The notes under the pieces were generated by a model. That model had not been told where the DNA came from, ran no database searches, and saw nothing but the letters and a program-made list of their open reading frames with translations. Made by a program: the position numbers and the translations under genes. A DNA stretch of 64,000 bases from contig NZ_SGXJ01000003.1 of NCBI RefSeq assembly GCF_004216905.1, positions 496,001-560,000 on the forward strand. The letters are read 5' to 3'. Below are positions 15,925 to 23,986 of the stretch, in pieces. The stretch's first letter is position 1, and every line of letters starts with the position of its first letter. The DNA comes from Kribbella sp. VKM Ac-2569 (GTDB lineage Bacteria > Actinomycetota > Actinomycetes > Propionibacteriales > Kribbellaceae).

Positions 15925-18692
15925 CGCGCACCTCCCCGCAGCTCGACCAGGTCGGCCAGTTCGGCGTCGGAGAGTTCGGTCAGTGCCGCCTCACAGCCGG
16001 ACAGCACGGCCTCGGCCAGCTCGCGCTTGGCGGCGAGCATTCCGGCGATCCGGTCCTCGATGGTGCCTTCGGCAATCAACCGGTGAACCTGCACCGGCCG
16101 GGTCTGCCCGATCCGGTACGCGCGGTCGGTGGCCTGGTCCTCGACCGCGGGATTCCACCAGCGATCGAAGTGCACGACGTGATCCGCGCGGGTCAGGTTC
16201 AGTCCGGTCCCGGCCGCCTTCAACGACAGCAGGAACACGCGGACCTCGCCGGCCTGGAACCGGTCGACCATGTCCTCGCGCCGCGCGACCGGCGTGCCAC
16301 CGTGCAGCAACTGGGTCGGGATGCCGCGCTCGGCGAGATGCCGTTCGAGCAGTCGCGCCATCGCGACGTACTGCGTGAAGACGAGCACCGCACCGTCCTC
16401 GGCGACGATCGTCTCGAGCAGCTCGTCGAGCAGTTCGAGCTTGCCAGAGCGACCGGTCAGGCGCGCGTCGTCGGGCTCCTTCAAGTACTGCGCGGGGTGG
16501 TTGCAGATCTGCTTCAAGCCGGTCAGGAGCTTCACGATCAGTCCGCGCCGCGCCATCCGGTCACTGGCCTGGACCTCCGCCATCAGCTCGCGAACCGTTG
16601 CCTCGTACAACACGACCTGCTCGCGGGTCAGGGACACCGCCTGGTCCGTCTCGGTCTTTGGCGGCAGCTCAGGCGCGATCCCCGGATCGGACTTCTTCCG
16701 GCGCAGCAGGAACGGTTTGACGAGCTTCGCGAGTCGCGCAGCGACCTCCTCGTCCTTGTCCGCCTCGATCGGCTGCGCCCACTGGTTGCGGAACGATCCG
16801 AGCCGGCCGAGCAGTCCCGGCGTCGTCCAGTCGAGGATGGCCCACAGCTCGGACAGGTTGTTCTCCACCGGCGTTCCGGTCAGCGCCACCCGCGCCTTGG
16901 CCGGCACGGTCCGCAGCGCCTTCGCCGTACCGGACGACGGGTTCTTCACATGCTGCGCCTCATCGGCAACCACAAGCGCCCACGGATGCTCGGCCAGCCG
17001 TACGGCGTCACGCCGCAGGGTCCCGTACGTCGTCAGCACGAAGCCTTCCCGCGCGTCGTCGAGCGAACGGGAGGTGCCGTGGAAGCGCCGTACCGGAGTG
17101 CCCGGAGCGAACCGCTGCACCTCCCGCTCCCAGTTGCCGAGCAGCGACGCCGGGCAGACGACCAGCGTCGGACCGGCGGTGTCGGCGGACTGCTGGCGGT
17201 GCAGGTGGAGCGAGATGAGCGTGATCGTTTTGCCGAGGCCCATGTCGTCGGCGAGGCAGCCGCCGAGACCGAGCGACGTCATCCGGGTCAACCAGCGCAG
17301 ACCGCGCAGCTGGTAGTCGCGGAGGGTCGCCTGGAGGCCGGCCGGCGCTTCGATGGGCTCGTCAGCGCGGTCCGGGTCGGCGATCTTCGCGCGGAGGTCG
17401 TCGAGCCACTTGGTGGGAGTCACGGTGATCTGCCGGCCGTCGATCTCGGTGGTGCCAGTGAGGGCGGCGCCGAGGGCGTCGATCGCGGTGACGGGTTTGA
17501 GGATGCGTTCGCGGGCCTTGCGGGCGAGCTCGGGATCGATCAGCATCCACTGGTCCCGGAGCCGGACGACCGGCCGGGTCGCTTCCGCGAGTTGGTCGAG
17601 CTCGGCCTCGGTCAGCGGGTCGTCGCCGAGTGCCACCTGCCAGCTGAAGTCGAGAGTGCGGTCACCGCCGAAGAAACCCGGGAGATCGCTGGGCGGCCCG
17701 TCTGCCGACGTGATCGCGGCGCGTGCGGTGAGTTCCCGTCCGAGGCTGCGTGGCCAGTGCAGGTCCACGCCTGCCGCGGTGAGCCGCTGCGCGGAGCCGG
17801 CCAGCAGCTCGGCGACCTCTTCGTCCGCGAGATCCATTCGATCCGGTACGGCGGAGTCGAGCAGGCGGCCGAGTGGTTGCCAGACGCGCGCTGCGCGGCG
17901 GATCGCCAGGGTGGCGTCGATGCGTGCCCGTGGGCCGAAGCCGGGGACATCGTCGGACCAGACATCGTCCGCGTCTCTGACGAGGGTGGGGTCCTTGAGG
18001 CTGTGCAGTTGGACCACGGCGCTGAAGGCGAGTGAGTCGGCCAGCTCGATGCGGAGCGAGATCCGTACGCCGGTGTCGAGTCCGGCAGACACCTCGTCGG
18101 CCCAGGTCCGCAGGCGGTCGGCGCGCTGGGGTGCGGTCGCGGTGAAGAGGTTGGTCTGATGCGCCTTCGCGGCGGCGGGGGAGCGAGGCATCCCGTCGGC
18201 GACTGCATCCAGAAACTCCCGCAACAAATCCTCAGCGACAGGAACCCGCACGTTGGTGAGTGGGAGTGCTCGGGCTGAGGCGGGCATGGCTTCGGCGAGT
18301 TCGAGCACGCGGGTGATGTCGTCGGGGTCGAGCGGGCCGACCCGCCAGGCGTCGTGACCTCCGGGGGTGACGCCGGGCAGGAGTTTGCCGCGGGCAACCA
18401 GTTGGAGCGCGACCAGGGAGGCGCCGCCCCAGAAGGCCGCCGACGGATGCGCTCCAGGCGCCCGCCGCATCCGCCCAAGGATCGGCACCGCCTCCGCCAC
18501 CGGCAGCTCAACAGCGCGGGCGCCCTGCAGCTCCGATCCGGTACCGACCAGCTCCAGGTCGACCTGGTCGCCGACGCCGAGGGGGAGTGGGCCGCCGTCC
18601 GGATCCCAGAACGCCACTCGACTCGTGCGTGGTGGATCCGCCGGCCGGAAAACCACCGCACACCCAGCCAGCTCCTGCCCCGTGCCCACCAA
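15921..18692 (-). CDS. SNF2-family DNA-dependent ATPase (Snf2/Rad54-like helicase)
   Basis: The C-terminal ~480 residues carry the complete SNF2 motor: motif I DDMGLGKTITLISL, motif II VVADEAQHVKN, motif III ALTGTPVENNLSELWAI, motif V SLKAAGTGLNLTRADHVV and motif VI DQATDRAYRIGQTR. The N-terminal ~430 residues match the bacterial SNF2-associated region. It translocates on double-stranded DNA rather than unwinding it. The frame is open to 18830 inside the preceding ABC gene; TTG 18692 (or GTG 18689) behind GGGAGG was chosen, so the start is uncertain by up to 46 codons. It is coupled to the SWIM gene. Confidence 0.88.
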   Translation of the reverse strand: MVGTGQELAGCAVVFRPADPPRTSRVAFWDPDGGPLPLGVGDQVDLELVGTGSELQGARAVELPVAEAVPILGRMRRAPGAHPSAAFWGGASLVALQLVARGKLLPGVTPGGHDAWRVGPLDPDDITRVLELAEAMPASARALPLTNVRVPVAEDLLREFLDAVADGMPRSPAAAKAHQTNLFTATAPQRADRLRTWADEVSAGLDTGVRISLRIELADSLAFSAVVQLHSLKDPTLVRDADDVWSDDVPGFGPRARIDATLAIRRAARVWQPLGRLLDSAVPDRMDLADEEVAELLAGSAQRLTAAGVDLHWPRSLGRELTARAAITSADGPPSDLPGFFGGDRTLDFSWQVALGDDPLTEAELDQLAEATRPVVRLRDQWMLIDPELARKARERILKPVTAIDALGAALTGTTEIDGRQITVTPTKWLDDLRAKIADPDRADEPIEAPAGLQATLRDYQLRGLRWLTRMTSLGLGGCLADDMGLGKTITLISLHLHRQQSADTAGPTLVVCPASLLGNWEREVQRFAPGTPVRRFHGTSRSLDDAREGFVLTTYGTLRRDAVRLAEHPWALVVADEAQHVKNPSSGTAKALRTVPAKARVALTGTPVENNLSELWAILDWTTPGLLGRLGSFRNQWAQPIEADKDEEVAARLAKLVKPFLLRRKKSDPGIAPELPPKTETDQAVSLTREQVVLYEATVRELMAEVQASDRMARRGLIVKLLTGLKQICNHPAQYLKEPDDARLTGRSGKLELLDELLETIVAEDGAVLVFTQYVAMARLLERHLAERGIPTQLLHGGTPVARREDMVDRFQAGEVRVFLLSLKAAGTGLNLTRADHVVHFDRWWNPAVEDQATDRAYRIGQTRPVQVHRLIAEGTIEDRIAGMLAAKRELAEAVLSGCEAALTELSDAELADLVELRGGAR

Positions 18693-18732
18693 ACCGACGA
18701 CCTCCCACTCGCTAAGAACAACAACAAGAAAC

Positions 18733-20625
18733 TCAGACCGGAACTGCTTCGGCGCCTTCCGTCCCGGGCTGGTCGAACTGGGTGCGGTGCAGTTCCTCGT
18801 ACCGTCCGCCGGCCGCGAGCAGGTCCGCATGCGTACCGCGCTCGACGATCTGCCCGGACTCGATCACGAGGATCTGGTCGGCGGCCCGGATGGTCGACAA
18901 CCGGTGCGCGATCACCACCGCCGTACGTCCGGAAAGCGCCTCGGTCAGCGCAGCCTGCACCGCGGCCTCGTTCGTCGAGTCCAGCGCCGCGGTCGCCTCG
19001 TCGAGGATCACCACCCGCGGCTGCGCGAGCAGCAACCGTGCGATCGTCAACCGCTGCCGCTCACCACCCGACAGCCGGTACCCACGCTCACCCACGACCG
19101 TGTCGAGCTGATCAGGCAACGACCGGATCAACTCACCCAGACGAGCCCGCTCCAACGCGTCCCACAGATCGTTCTCCGTCGCCTCCGGACGCGCGAGCAG
19201 CAGGTTCTCCCGGATCGAGTCGTGGAACAGATGCCCGTCCTGCGTGACCATCCCGAGCGTCTCCCGCAACGACTCCGCGGACACATCCCGTACGTCGACC
19301 CCGGCGAGCTTCACCGCGCCCGAGTCCACGTCGTACAGCCGGGGAATCAGCTGCGCGATCGTCGACTTGCCGGCACCCGACGATCCGACCAGCGCGACCA
19401 TCTGCCCCGGCTCGGCGCGGAACGAGACATTGTGCAGCACCTCGACGCCACCGCGCGTGTCCAGCTTCGCGACCTCTTCGAGCGACGCCAGCGACACCTT
19501 GTCCGCCGACGGGTACGCGAAGCTGACGCCGGAGAACTCCACCGCAACCGGACCCTCGGGCACTCGTCCCGCGTCCGGCTTGTCCTTGATGAGCGGCTCC
19601 AGGTCCAGCACCTCGAAGACCCGCTCGAAGCTGACGAGCGCGGTCATCACCTCGAGCCGCGCACTCGCGAGCGCGGTCAACGGCGAGTACAACCGGGTGA
19701 GCAGCAACGCCATCGCGACGACCGCGCCCGCGTCGAGCTGGTCACGCAACGCGTAGAACCCGCCGAGCCCGTACACGACTGCCAGCGCGAGCGCGGACAC
19801 CAGCGTCAGTGAGGTGACAAAGATCCACTGCACCATCGCGGTCCGCACACCGATGTCGCGCACGCGGCGCGCCCGGACCGCGAACTCGAGTGACTCGCGA
19901 GCCGGCCGGCCGAACAGCTTGACCAGCGTCGCGCCGGGCGCCGAGAACCGCTCGGTCATCTGCGTGCTCATGGTCGCGTTGTAGTCCGCCGCTTCCCGCT
20001 GCAGGCCGGCCAGTCTGGCCCCGAACCGGCGCGCGGGGATGACGAACACCGGGAGGATGACCAGCGCGAGCAGAGTGATCTGCCACGACACACCCAACAT
20101 GACGACCAGTGTCAGCACGAGCATCACCAGGTTGCTGACGACACCGGACAGGGTGTCGCTGAACGCTCGCTGCGCACCGATCACGTCATTGTTCAGCCGG
20201 GAGACCAGTGCGCCGGTCCGTGTGCGGGTGAAGAAGGCGATCGGCATCCGCTGGATGTGGTCGAACACGGCAGTCCGCAGATCGAGGATCAGTCCCTCGC
20301 CGATGCTCGCGGACAGCCAGCGGGTGACCATGCCCAGCGCGGCCTCGGCGACCGCGATGGCCGCGATCAGCAGCGACAGTTGCAGCACGACGCCGAAGGC
20401 CTTGCCGCCGACGATCGCGTCGACCACTCGCCCGGCCAGCACCGGCGTGGCGACCGCGAGCACCGCACCGCCGATGCTGAGCACCAGGAACGAGACCAGA
20501 TACCGCCGGTGAGGTCGTGCGAAGGCAAGGATCCGTCGCAGAGTGGCTCGGGAGAAGGATCTCTTCTCGTCCTGCGCGTGCATCGCGTGGTAGAGCGAGT
20601 TCCACGCGGTCATTTCCATACTCAC
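18733..20625 (-). CDS. ABC exporter, fused permease-ATPase (homodimer type)
   Basis: A 630-residue half-transporter: a six-helix exporter domain (residues about 40-330) and an ATPase domain with Walker A GSSGAGKST, signature LSGGERQRLTIARLL, Walker B VVILDEATAALD and the switch His in VVIAHRLSTI. Both ATP-site halves are canonical, so it can act as a homodimer. Translation starts at GTG 20625 or ATG 20619. The promoter upstream carries a SoxR-like box, and a TetR gene is divergent, so it is probably an inducible drug or metabolite exporter. The SNF2 gene lies downstream on the same strand and may be partly co-transcribed. Confidence 0.9.
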   Translation of the reverse strand: MSMEMTAWNSLYHAMHAQDEKRSFSRATLRRILAFARPHRRYLVSFLVLSIGGAVLAVATPVLAGRVVDAIVGGKAFGVVLQLSLLIAAIAVAEAALGMVTRWLSASIGEGLILDLRTAVFDHIQRMPIAFFTRTRTGALVSRLNNDVIGAQRAFSDTLSGVVSNLVMLVLTLVVMLGVSWQITLLALVILPVFVIPARRFGARLAGLQREAADYNATMSTQMTERFSAPGATLVKLFGRPARESLEFAVRARRVRDIGVRTAMVQWIFVTSLTLVSALALAVVYGLGGFYALRDQLDAGAVVAMALLLTRLYSPLTALASARLEVMTALVSFERVFEVLDLEPLIKDKPDAGRVPEGPVAVEFSGVSFAYPSADKVSLASLEEVAKLDTRGGVEVLHNVSFRAEPGQMVALVGSSGAGKSTIAQLIPRLYDVDSGAVKLAGVDVRDVSAESLRETLGMVTQDGHLFHDSIRENLLLARPEATENDLWDALERARLGELIRSLPDQLDTVVGERGYRLSGGERQRLTIARLLLAQPRVVILDEATAALDSTNEAAVQAALTEALSGRTAVVIAHRLSTIRAADQILVIESGQIVERGTHADLLAAGGRYEELHRTQFDQPGTEGAEAVPV

Positions 20626-20691
20626 GGCTGTGCTCCGCTACATCGATCGGCTGGGACGGTCGATGATTCCGCACACCACCGACAAAACCTC

Positions 20692-20722
20692 ACGCTAGAA
20701 CCTCGACGGAACTTGAGGTCAA
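20692..20722 (-). promoter_or_regulatory. MerR/SoxR-type promoter of the ABC exporter
   Basis: On the minus strand, -35 TTGACC (20717-20722) and -10 TAGCGT (20692-20697) are separated by 19 bp, the overlong spacer typical of MerR-activated promoters. The spacer holds CCTCAAGTTCCGTCGAGG (20701-20718), which matches 14 of 18 bases of the E. coli soxS SoxR site. No SoxR gene is present in the window. Confidence 0.65.
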
Positions 20723-20725
20723 CTG

Positions 20726-20738
20726 CGTACACTGTACG
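20726..20738. promoter_or_regulatory. Candidate TetR operator (CGTAC-act-GTACG)
   Basis: A perfect 5-bp inverted repeat with a 3-bp centre lies 31 bp before the TetR start and beside the exporter promoter. It overlaps a possible -10 (TACACT) for the TetR gene, so autoregulation is likely. Short arms keep confidence moderate. Confidence 0.4.
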
Positions 20739-20768
20739 AAGAATAGCCGCTACCAAGGAATCGCGCAC

Positions 20769-21539
20769 ATGAACCAGGAGCACAGCGGCAGCGGGGACCC
20801 CGCGAAGAGTCTCGAGCTGCTGTGGCGCCGCCGTCCCGCGCCGACCCGCGGGCCGAAGCCGGCGCTGACCGTCGACGGGATCGTCGCGGTCGCCCTGAGG
20901 GTCGCGGACGCCGAAGGACTGGCCGCGATGTCGATGCGCCGGGTCGCCGACGAGCTCGGTGTCGGCGCGATGACGCTGTACCGCTACTTCCCGGGCAAGG
21001 GCGAGCTGCTCGACGTCATGCTCGACACCGTGTACGGCGAGCTGCCGCGTCGCGTCGTACCGGGGGACTGGCGGGCAGCGCTCGACGAGGTCGCTCGGGA
21101 GAACCGGGAGCTGTACCTGCGGCACCCGTGGCTCCTTCAGGTTGCGATCAACCGCCCGCCGCTCGGGCCGAACGTGATGGCGAAGTACGAGTGGGAGCTG
21201 ACCGCGGTCGAGGGGATCGGTCTCACCGATCTTGAGATGGACGCGACCGTCGCTCTCGTCAACGGCTACGTGCACGGCGCCGTCCGTACGGCGGTCGAGG
21301 CGCGCCAGGTGATCCAGCGGTCCGGGATGACGGACAAGGAATGGTGGCTGGCCCACGTGCCGCACCTGGATCAGATCGGTGACCTGGAGAGGTTCCCGCT
21401 CTCGTCCCGGGTCGGGACGGCGGTCGGGAATGAGTTCGATGCCCCCTACGATGCCGAACATGCGTTCGAGTATGGCCTGGAAAGGCTGTTGGACGGCGTG
21501 TCCACGCTGGTCGGGAACCGGACTGCGCCGGAAGGGTAA
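20769..21539 (+). CDS. TetR-family regulator with TetR_C-type ligand domain
   Basis: The HTH lies near residues 38-85 (TVDGIVAVALRVADAEG ... MSMRRVADELGVGAMTLYRYFPGKGELLDVML). The C-terminal part resembles the tetracycline-repressor-type ligand domain (VNGYVHGAVRTAVEARQV). Protein length is 256 residues. AAGGA precedes ATG 20769. It is divergent from the single-gene ABC exporter at 18733-20625, which is its most likely target, and the shared 143-bp region contains both a small palindrome and a SoxR-like box. Confidence 0.88.
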   Translation: MNQEHSGSGDPAKSLELLWRRRPAPTRGPKPALTVDGIVAVALRVADAEGLAAMSMRRVADELGVGAMTLYRYFPGKGELLDVMLDTVYGELPRRVVPGDWRAALDEVARENRELYLRHPWLLQVAINRPPLGPNVMAKYEWELTAVEGIGLTDLEMDATVALVNGYVHGAVRTAVEARQVIQRSGMTDKEWWLAHVPHLDQIGDLERFPLSSRVGTAVGNEFDAPYDAEHAFEYGLERLLDGVSTLVGNRTAPEG

Positions 21540-21548
21540 ATGTAGTTG

Positions 21549-21566
21549 TGAGTGAGTACTCACTCA
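21549..21566. promoter_or_regulatory. Perfect 18-bp TetR operator
   Basis: TGAGTGAGTACTCACTCA is a perfect palindrome. It sits between a possible -35 (TTGTGA, 21546-21551) and -10 (TTACCT, 21568-21573), where a bound repressor would block RNA polymerase. The promoter geometry puts the transcription start at about 21580, next to the GTG of the downstream TetR gene. Confidence 0.8.
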
Positions 21567-21581
21567 GTTACCTTTGACGGC

Positions 21582-22253
21582 GTGAGCCCACGAGCGACCC
21601 CACTGCCCCCCGAGGAACGGCGCGCTGCCATCCTCGCGGCCGCGATGCCGTTGCTGGAGGAGTTCGGCACCGAGGTCAGCACCAAGCAGATCGCCGAAGC
21701 GGCCGGGATCGCCGAAGGGACGATCTTCCGTGCGTTCGGCAGCAAGGACGCGCTGATCGAGGCCGCGATGGCGACCGTGTTCGACCCCTCGGACCTGATC
21801 CGGGCGCTCGAGCAGGTCGATCGCACCTTGCCGCTGCGGGAGCGAACCGTCGTCGCTGTCGAGATCAGCCAGACGCGGTTGCGCCGGGTGTTCAAACTGC
21901 TGTTCGCGCTGCGGATCCGCCGGCCACCCGAGTTCAAGCAGTCGACACCGATGGACGAGGCCCGGCGCAAACGTCAGAACGATCTGGCCAACGCCGCGTT
22001 CGCCGACCTGCTGCGACCGGACGCCGACCAACTGCGGCTGCCGCCGGAGGACGTCGTGCGGATGATCGGCCTGCTCACCTTCTCGGCCACCCACCCAATG
22101 GTTTCCGGCGGCCACGTGCTGACCGCCGAGGAGATCGTCGACTTCGCGTTCGACGGTCTCCGCAAGCACCACACCGGTCAGCCACCGGCCTCCGAGGACA
22201 TCGTCGGGTTCGCGCTCGACGGTGCCCGCCATCACGACTCTGGGGATGATTGA
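21582..22253 (+). CDS. TetR-family repressor of the heterodimeric ABC exporter operon
   Basis: The HTH is at the N-terminus (ERRAAILAAAMPLLEEFGTEVSTKQIAEAAGIAEGTIFRAFGSKDALIEAAM). The start was placed at GTG 21582 because the palindrome at 21549-21566 and its promoter occupy the upstream sequence; this makes a leaderless or near-leaderless mRNA, common in actinomycetes. The alternative GTG 21552 would lie inside the operator. The stop overlaps the next ATG as TGATG, so repressor and both transporter subunits form one operon under negative autoregulation. Confidence 0.88.
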   Translation: MSPRATPLPPEERRAAILAAAMPLLEEFGTEVSTKQIAEAAGIAEGTIFRAFGSKDALIEAAMATVFDPSDLIRALEQVDRTLPLRERTVVAVEISQTRLRRVFKLLFALRIRRPPEFKQSTPMDEARRKRQNDLANAAFADLLRPDADQLRLPPEDVVRMIGLLTFSATHPMVSGGHVLTAEEIVDFAFDGLRKHHTGQPPASEDIVGFALDGARHHDSGDD

Positions 22254-23986
22254 TGTTACTTCGCGTCTTGCGTACGCACTTGCGTCCGTACGCGGGAAAC
22301 CTGTTCCTGGTGGTCGTCCTGCAACTGGTCGGGACGATTGCCTCCCTCTACCTACCCAGCCTCAACGCCGACATCATTGACGACGGTGTCGCCAAGGGTG
22401 ACACCGGCTACATCATGAGCACCGGCGGCTGGATGCTCGCCGTCAGCCTGGTGCAGATCGCCTGCACGATCACGGCTGTGTACTTCGGTGCGAAGACGGC
22501 TGCCCTGTTCGGACGCGACGTACGCGCCGCGGTGTTCCACCGGGTCGGCGAGTTCTCCGCCCGGGAGGTGAACCAGTTCGGCGCTCCGACGCTGATCTCC
22601 CGCAGTACGAACGACGTCACCCAGATCCAGATGCTGGTCGTCACCACCTGCACGATGCTGGTCGCCGCGCCGATCACGATGGTCGGCGGCGTGATCATGG
22701 CGGTCCGTGAGGACGTCGGCCTGTCCTGGCTGGTGGCTGTCGCCGTACCGCTGCTGGCGATCTGTATCGGGTTCATCGCGAGCCGGATGGTCCCGCAGTT
22801 CCGGAAGATGCAGAAGAACATCGACGGCGTGAACCGGGTGCTGCGCGAGCAGATCGCGGGTATCCGGGTGGTCCGGGCGTTCGTTCGCGAGCCGCACGAG
22901 GTCGAGCGGTTCGGCGAGGCGAACCAGAACCTGACCGACACCGCGATCCGGGCCGGCCGGCTGATGGCGCTCGTGTTCCCGACAGTGATGCTGATCCTGA
23001 ACGTGTCGAGCATCGCGGTGCTGTGGTTCGGCGCCTCCCGGGTGGAGAACGGGACGATGCAGGTCGGCGCGCTGACCGCGTTCCTGAGCTACCTGATCCA
23101 GATCCTGTTCTCGGTGATGATGGGCGTGTTCGTGATGATCATGGTGCCGCGGGCCTCGGTCTGCGCGGACCGGATCTCCGAGGTGCTGGACACCGACTCG
23201 TCGGTGCGGCCGCCGGTCACGCCGATCAAGACCTTCACCGGTCGCGGCCAACTAGTGTTCGAGCACGCCTCGTTCAAGTACCCGGGCGCGGCCGAGCCGG
23301 TGCTGCACGACATCAACCTCGTCGCCTCGCCGGGGCAGACGACCGCGATCATCGGCAGTACGGGCGCCGGCAAGACGACGTTGCTGTCGCTGGTGCCGCG
23401 GCTGTTCGACGCGACCGAAGGGCGGGTGCTCGTCGACGGCATCGACGTACGGGAGATCGAGCCCGAGGCGCTGTGGGAGCGGATCGGTCTGGTCCCGCAA
23501 CGCCCGTACCTGTTCTCCGGGACGATCGCCAGCAACCTGCGGTACGGCAATCCGGACGCGACCGACGAGGAGCTCTGGGAGGCGCTGGAGATTGCCCAGG
23601 GCAAGGACTTCGTCGAGGCGATGCCGGAAGGGTTGAACGCGCCGATCGCGCAGGGCGGTACGAACGTGTCCGGAGGTCAGCGGCAGCGGCTCGCGATCGC
23701 GCGGGCGCTGGTCCGGAAGCCGGAGATCTTCCTGTTCGACGACTCGTTCTCCGCGCTCGACCTGTCGACGGACGCCCGGTTGCGGGCGGCGTTGCGGCCG
23801 GTCACCCGGGACGCCTGCGTGGTCGTCGTCGCCCAGCGGGTCTCGACGATCATCGACGCCGACCAGATCGTGGTGATCGAGGACGGCGCGATCGTCGGCA
23901 AGGGCACCCATCAGGAGTTGCTCGACACGTGTCCGACGTACGTCGAGATCGTCGAGTCCCAGCGTTCCGCGGAGGAGGCGGCATGA
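22253..23986 (+). CDS. Heterodimeric ABC exporter, subunit A (degenerate Walker B)
   Basis: A 577-residue half-transporter with six membrane helices and an ATPase domain. Walker A GSTGAGKTT and signature VSGGQRQRLAIARAL are canonical, but Walker B reads IFLFDDSFSALD: the catalytic glutamate is replaced by aspartate, as in TM287 and BmrC. Together with the odd signature of its partner this makes one degenerate and one competent ATP site, the hallmark of heterodimeric multidrug exporters. The ATG overlaps the TetR stop, and its own stop overlaps the partner gene (ATGA). Confidence 0.92.
   Translation: MLLRVLRTHLRPYAGNLFLVVVLQLVGTIASLYLPSLNADIIDDGVAKGDTGYIMSTGGWMLAVSLVQIACTITAVYFGAKTAALFGRDVRAAVFHRVGEFSAREVNQFGAPTLISRSTNDVTQIQMLVVTTCTMLVAAPITMVGGVIMAVREDVGLSWLVAVAVPLLAICIGFIASRMVPQFRKMQKNIDGVNRVLREQIAGIRVVRAFVREPHEVERFGEANQNLTDTAIRAGRLMALVFPTVMLILNVSSIAVLWFGASRVENGTMQVGALTAFLSYLIQILFSVMMGVFVMIMVPRASVCADRISEVLDTDSSVRPPVTPIKTFTGRGQLVFEHASFKYPGAAEPVLHDINLVASPGQTTAIIGSTGAGKTTLLSLVPRLFDATEGRVLVDGIDVREIEPEALWERIGLVPQRPYLFSGTIASNLRYGNPDATDEELWEALEIAQGKDFVEAMPEGLNAPIAQGGTNVSGGQRQRLAIARALVRKPEIFLFDDSFSALDLSTDARLRAALRPVTRDACVVVVAQRVSTIIDADQIVVIEDGAIVGKGTHQELLDTCPTYVEIVESQRSAEEAA

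Noticed and set aside
16083..18035. 650-codon plus-strand frame opposite the SNF2 gene
   Set aside because: No motif; the helicase motifs lie on the minus strand in the same place.
23023..23982. 5' extension of the second ABC subunit frame back to 23023
   Set aside because: The extension is Arg/Gly-rich shadow sequence of subunit A; ATG 23983 has a strong ribosome-binding site and overlaps the previous stop.
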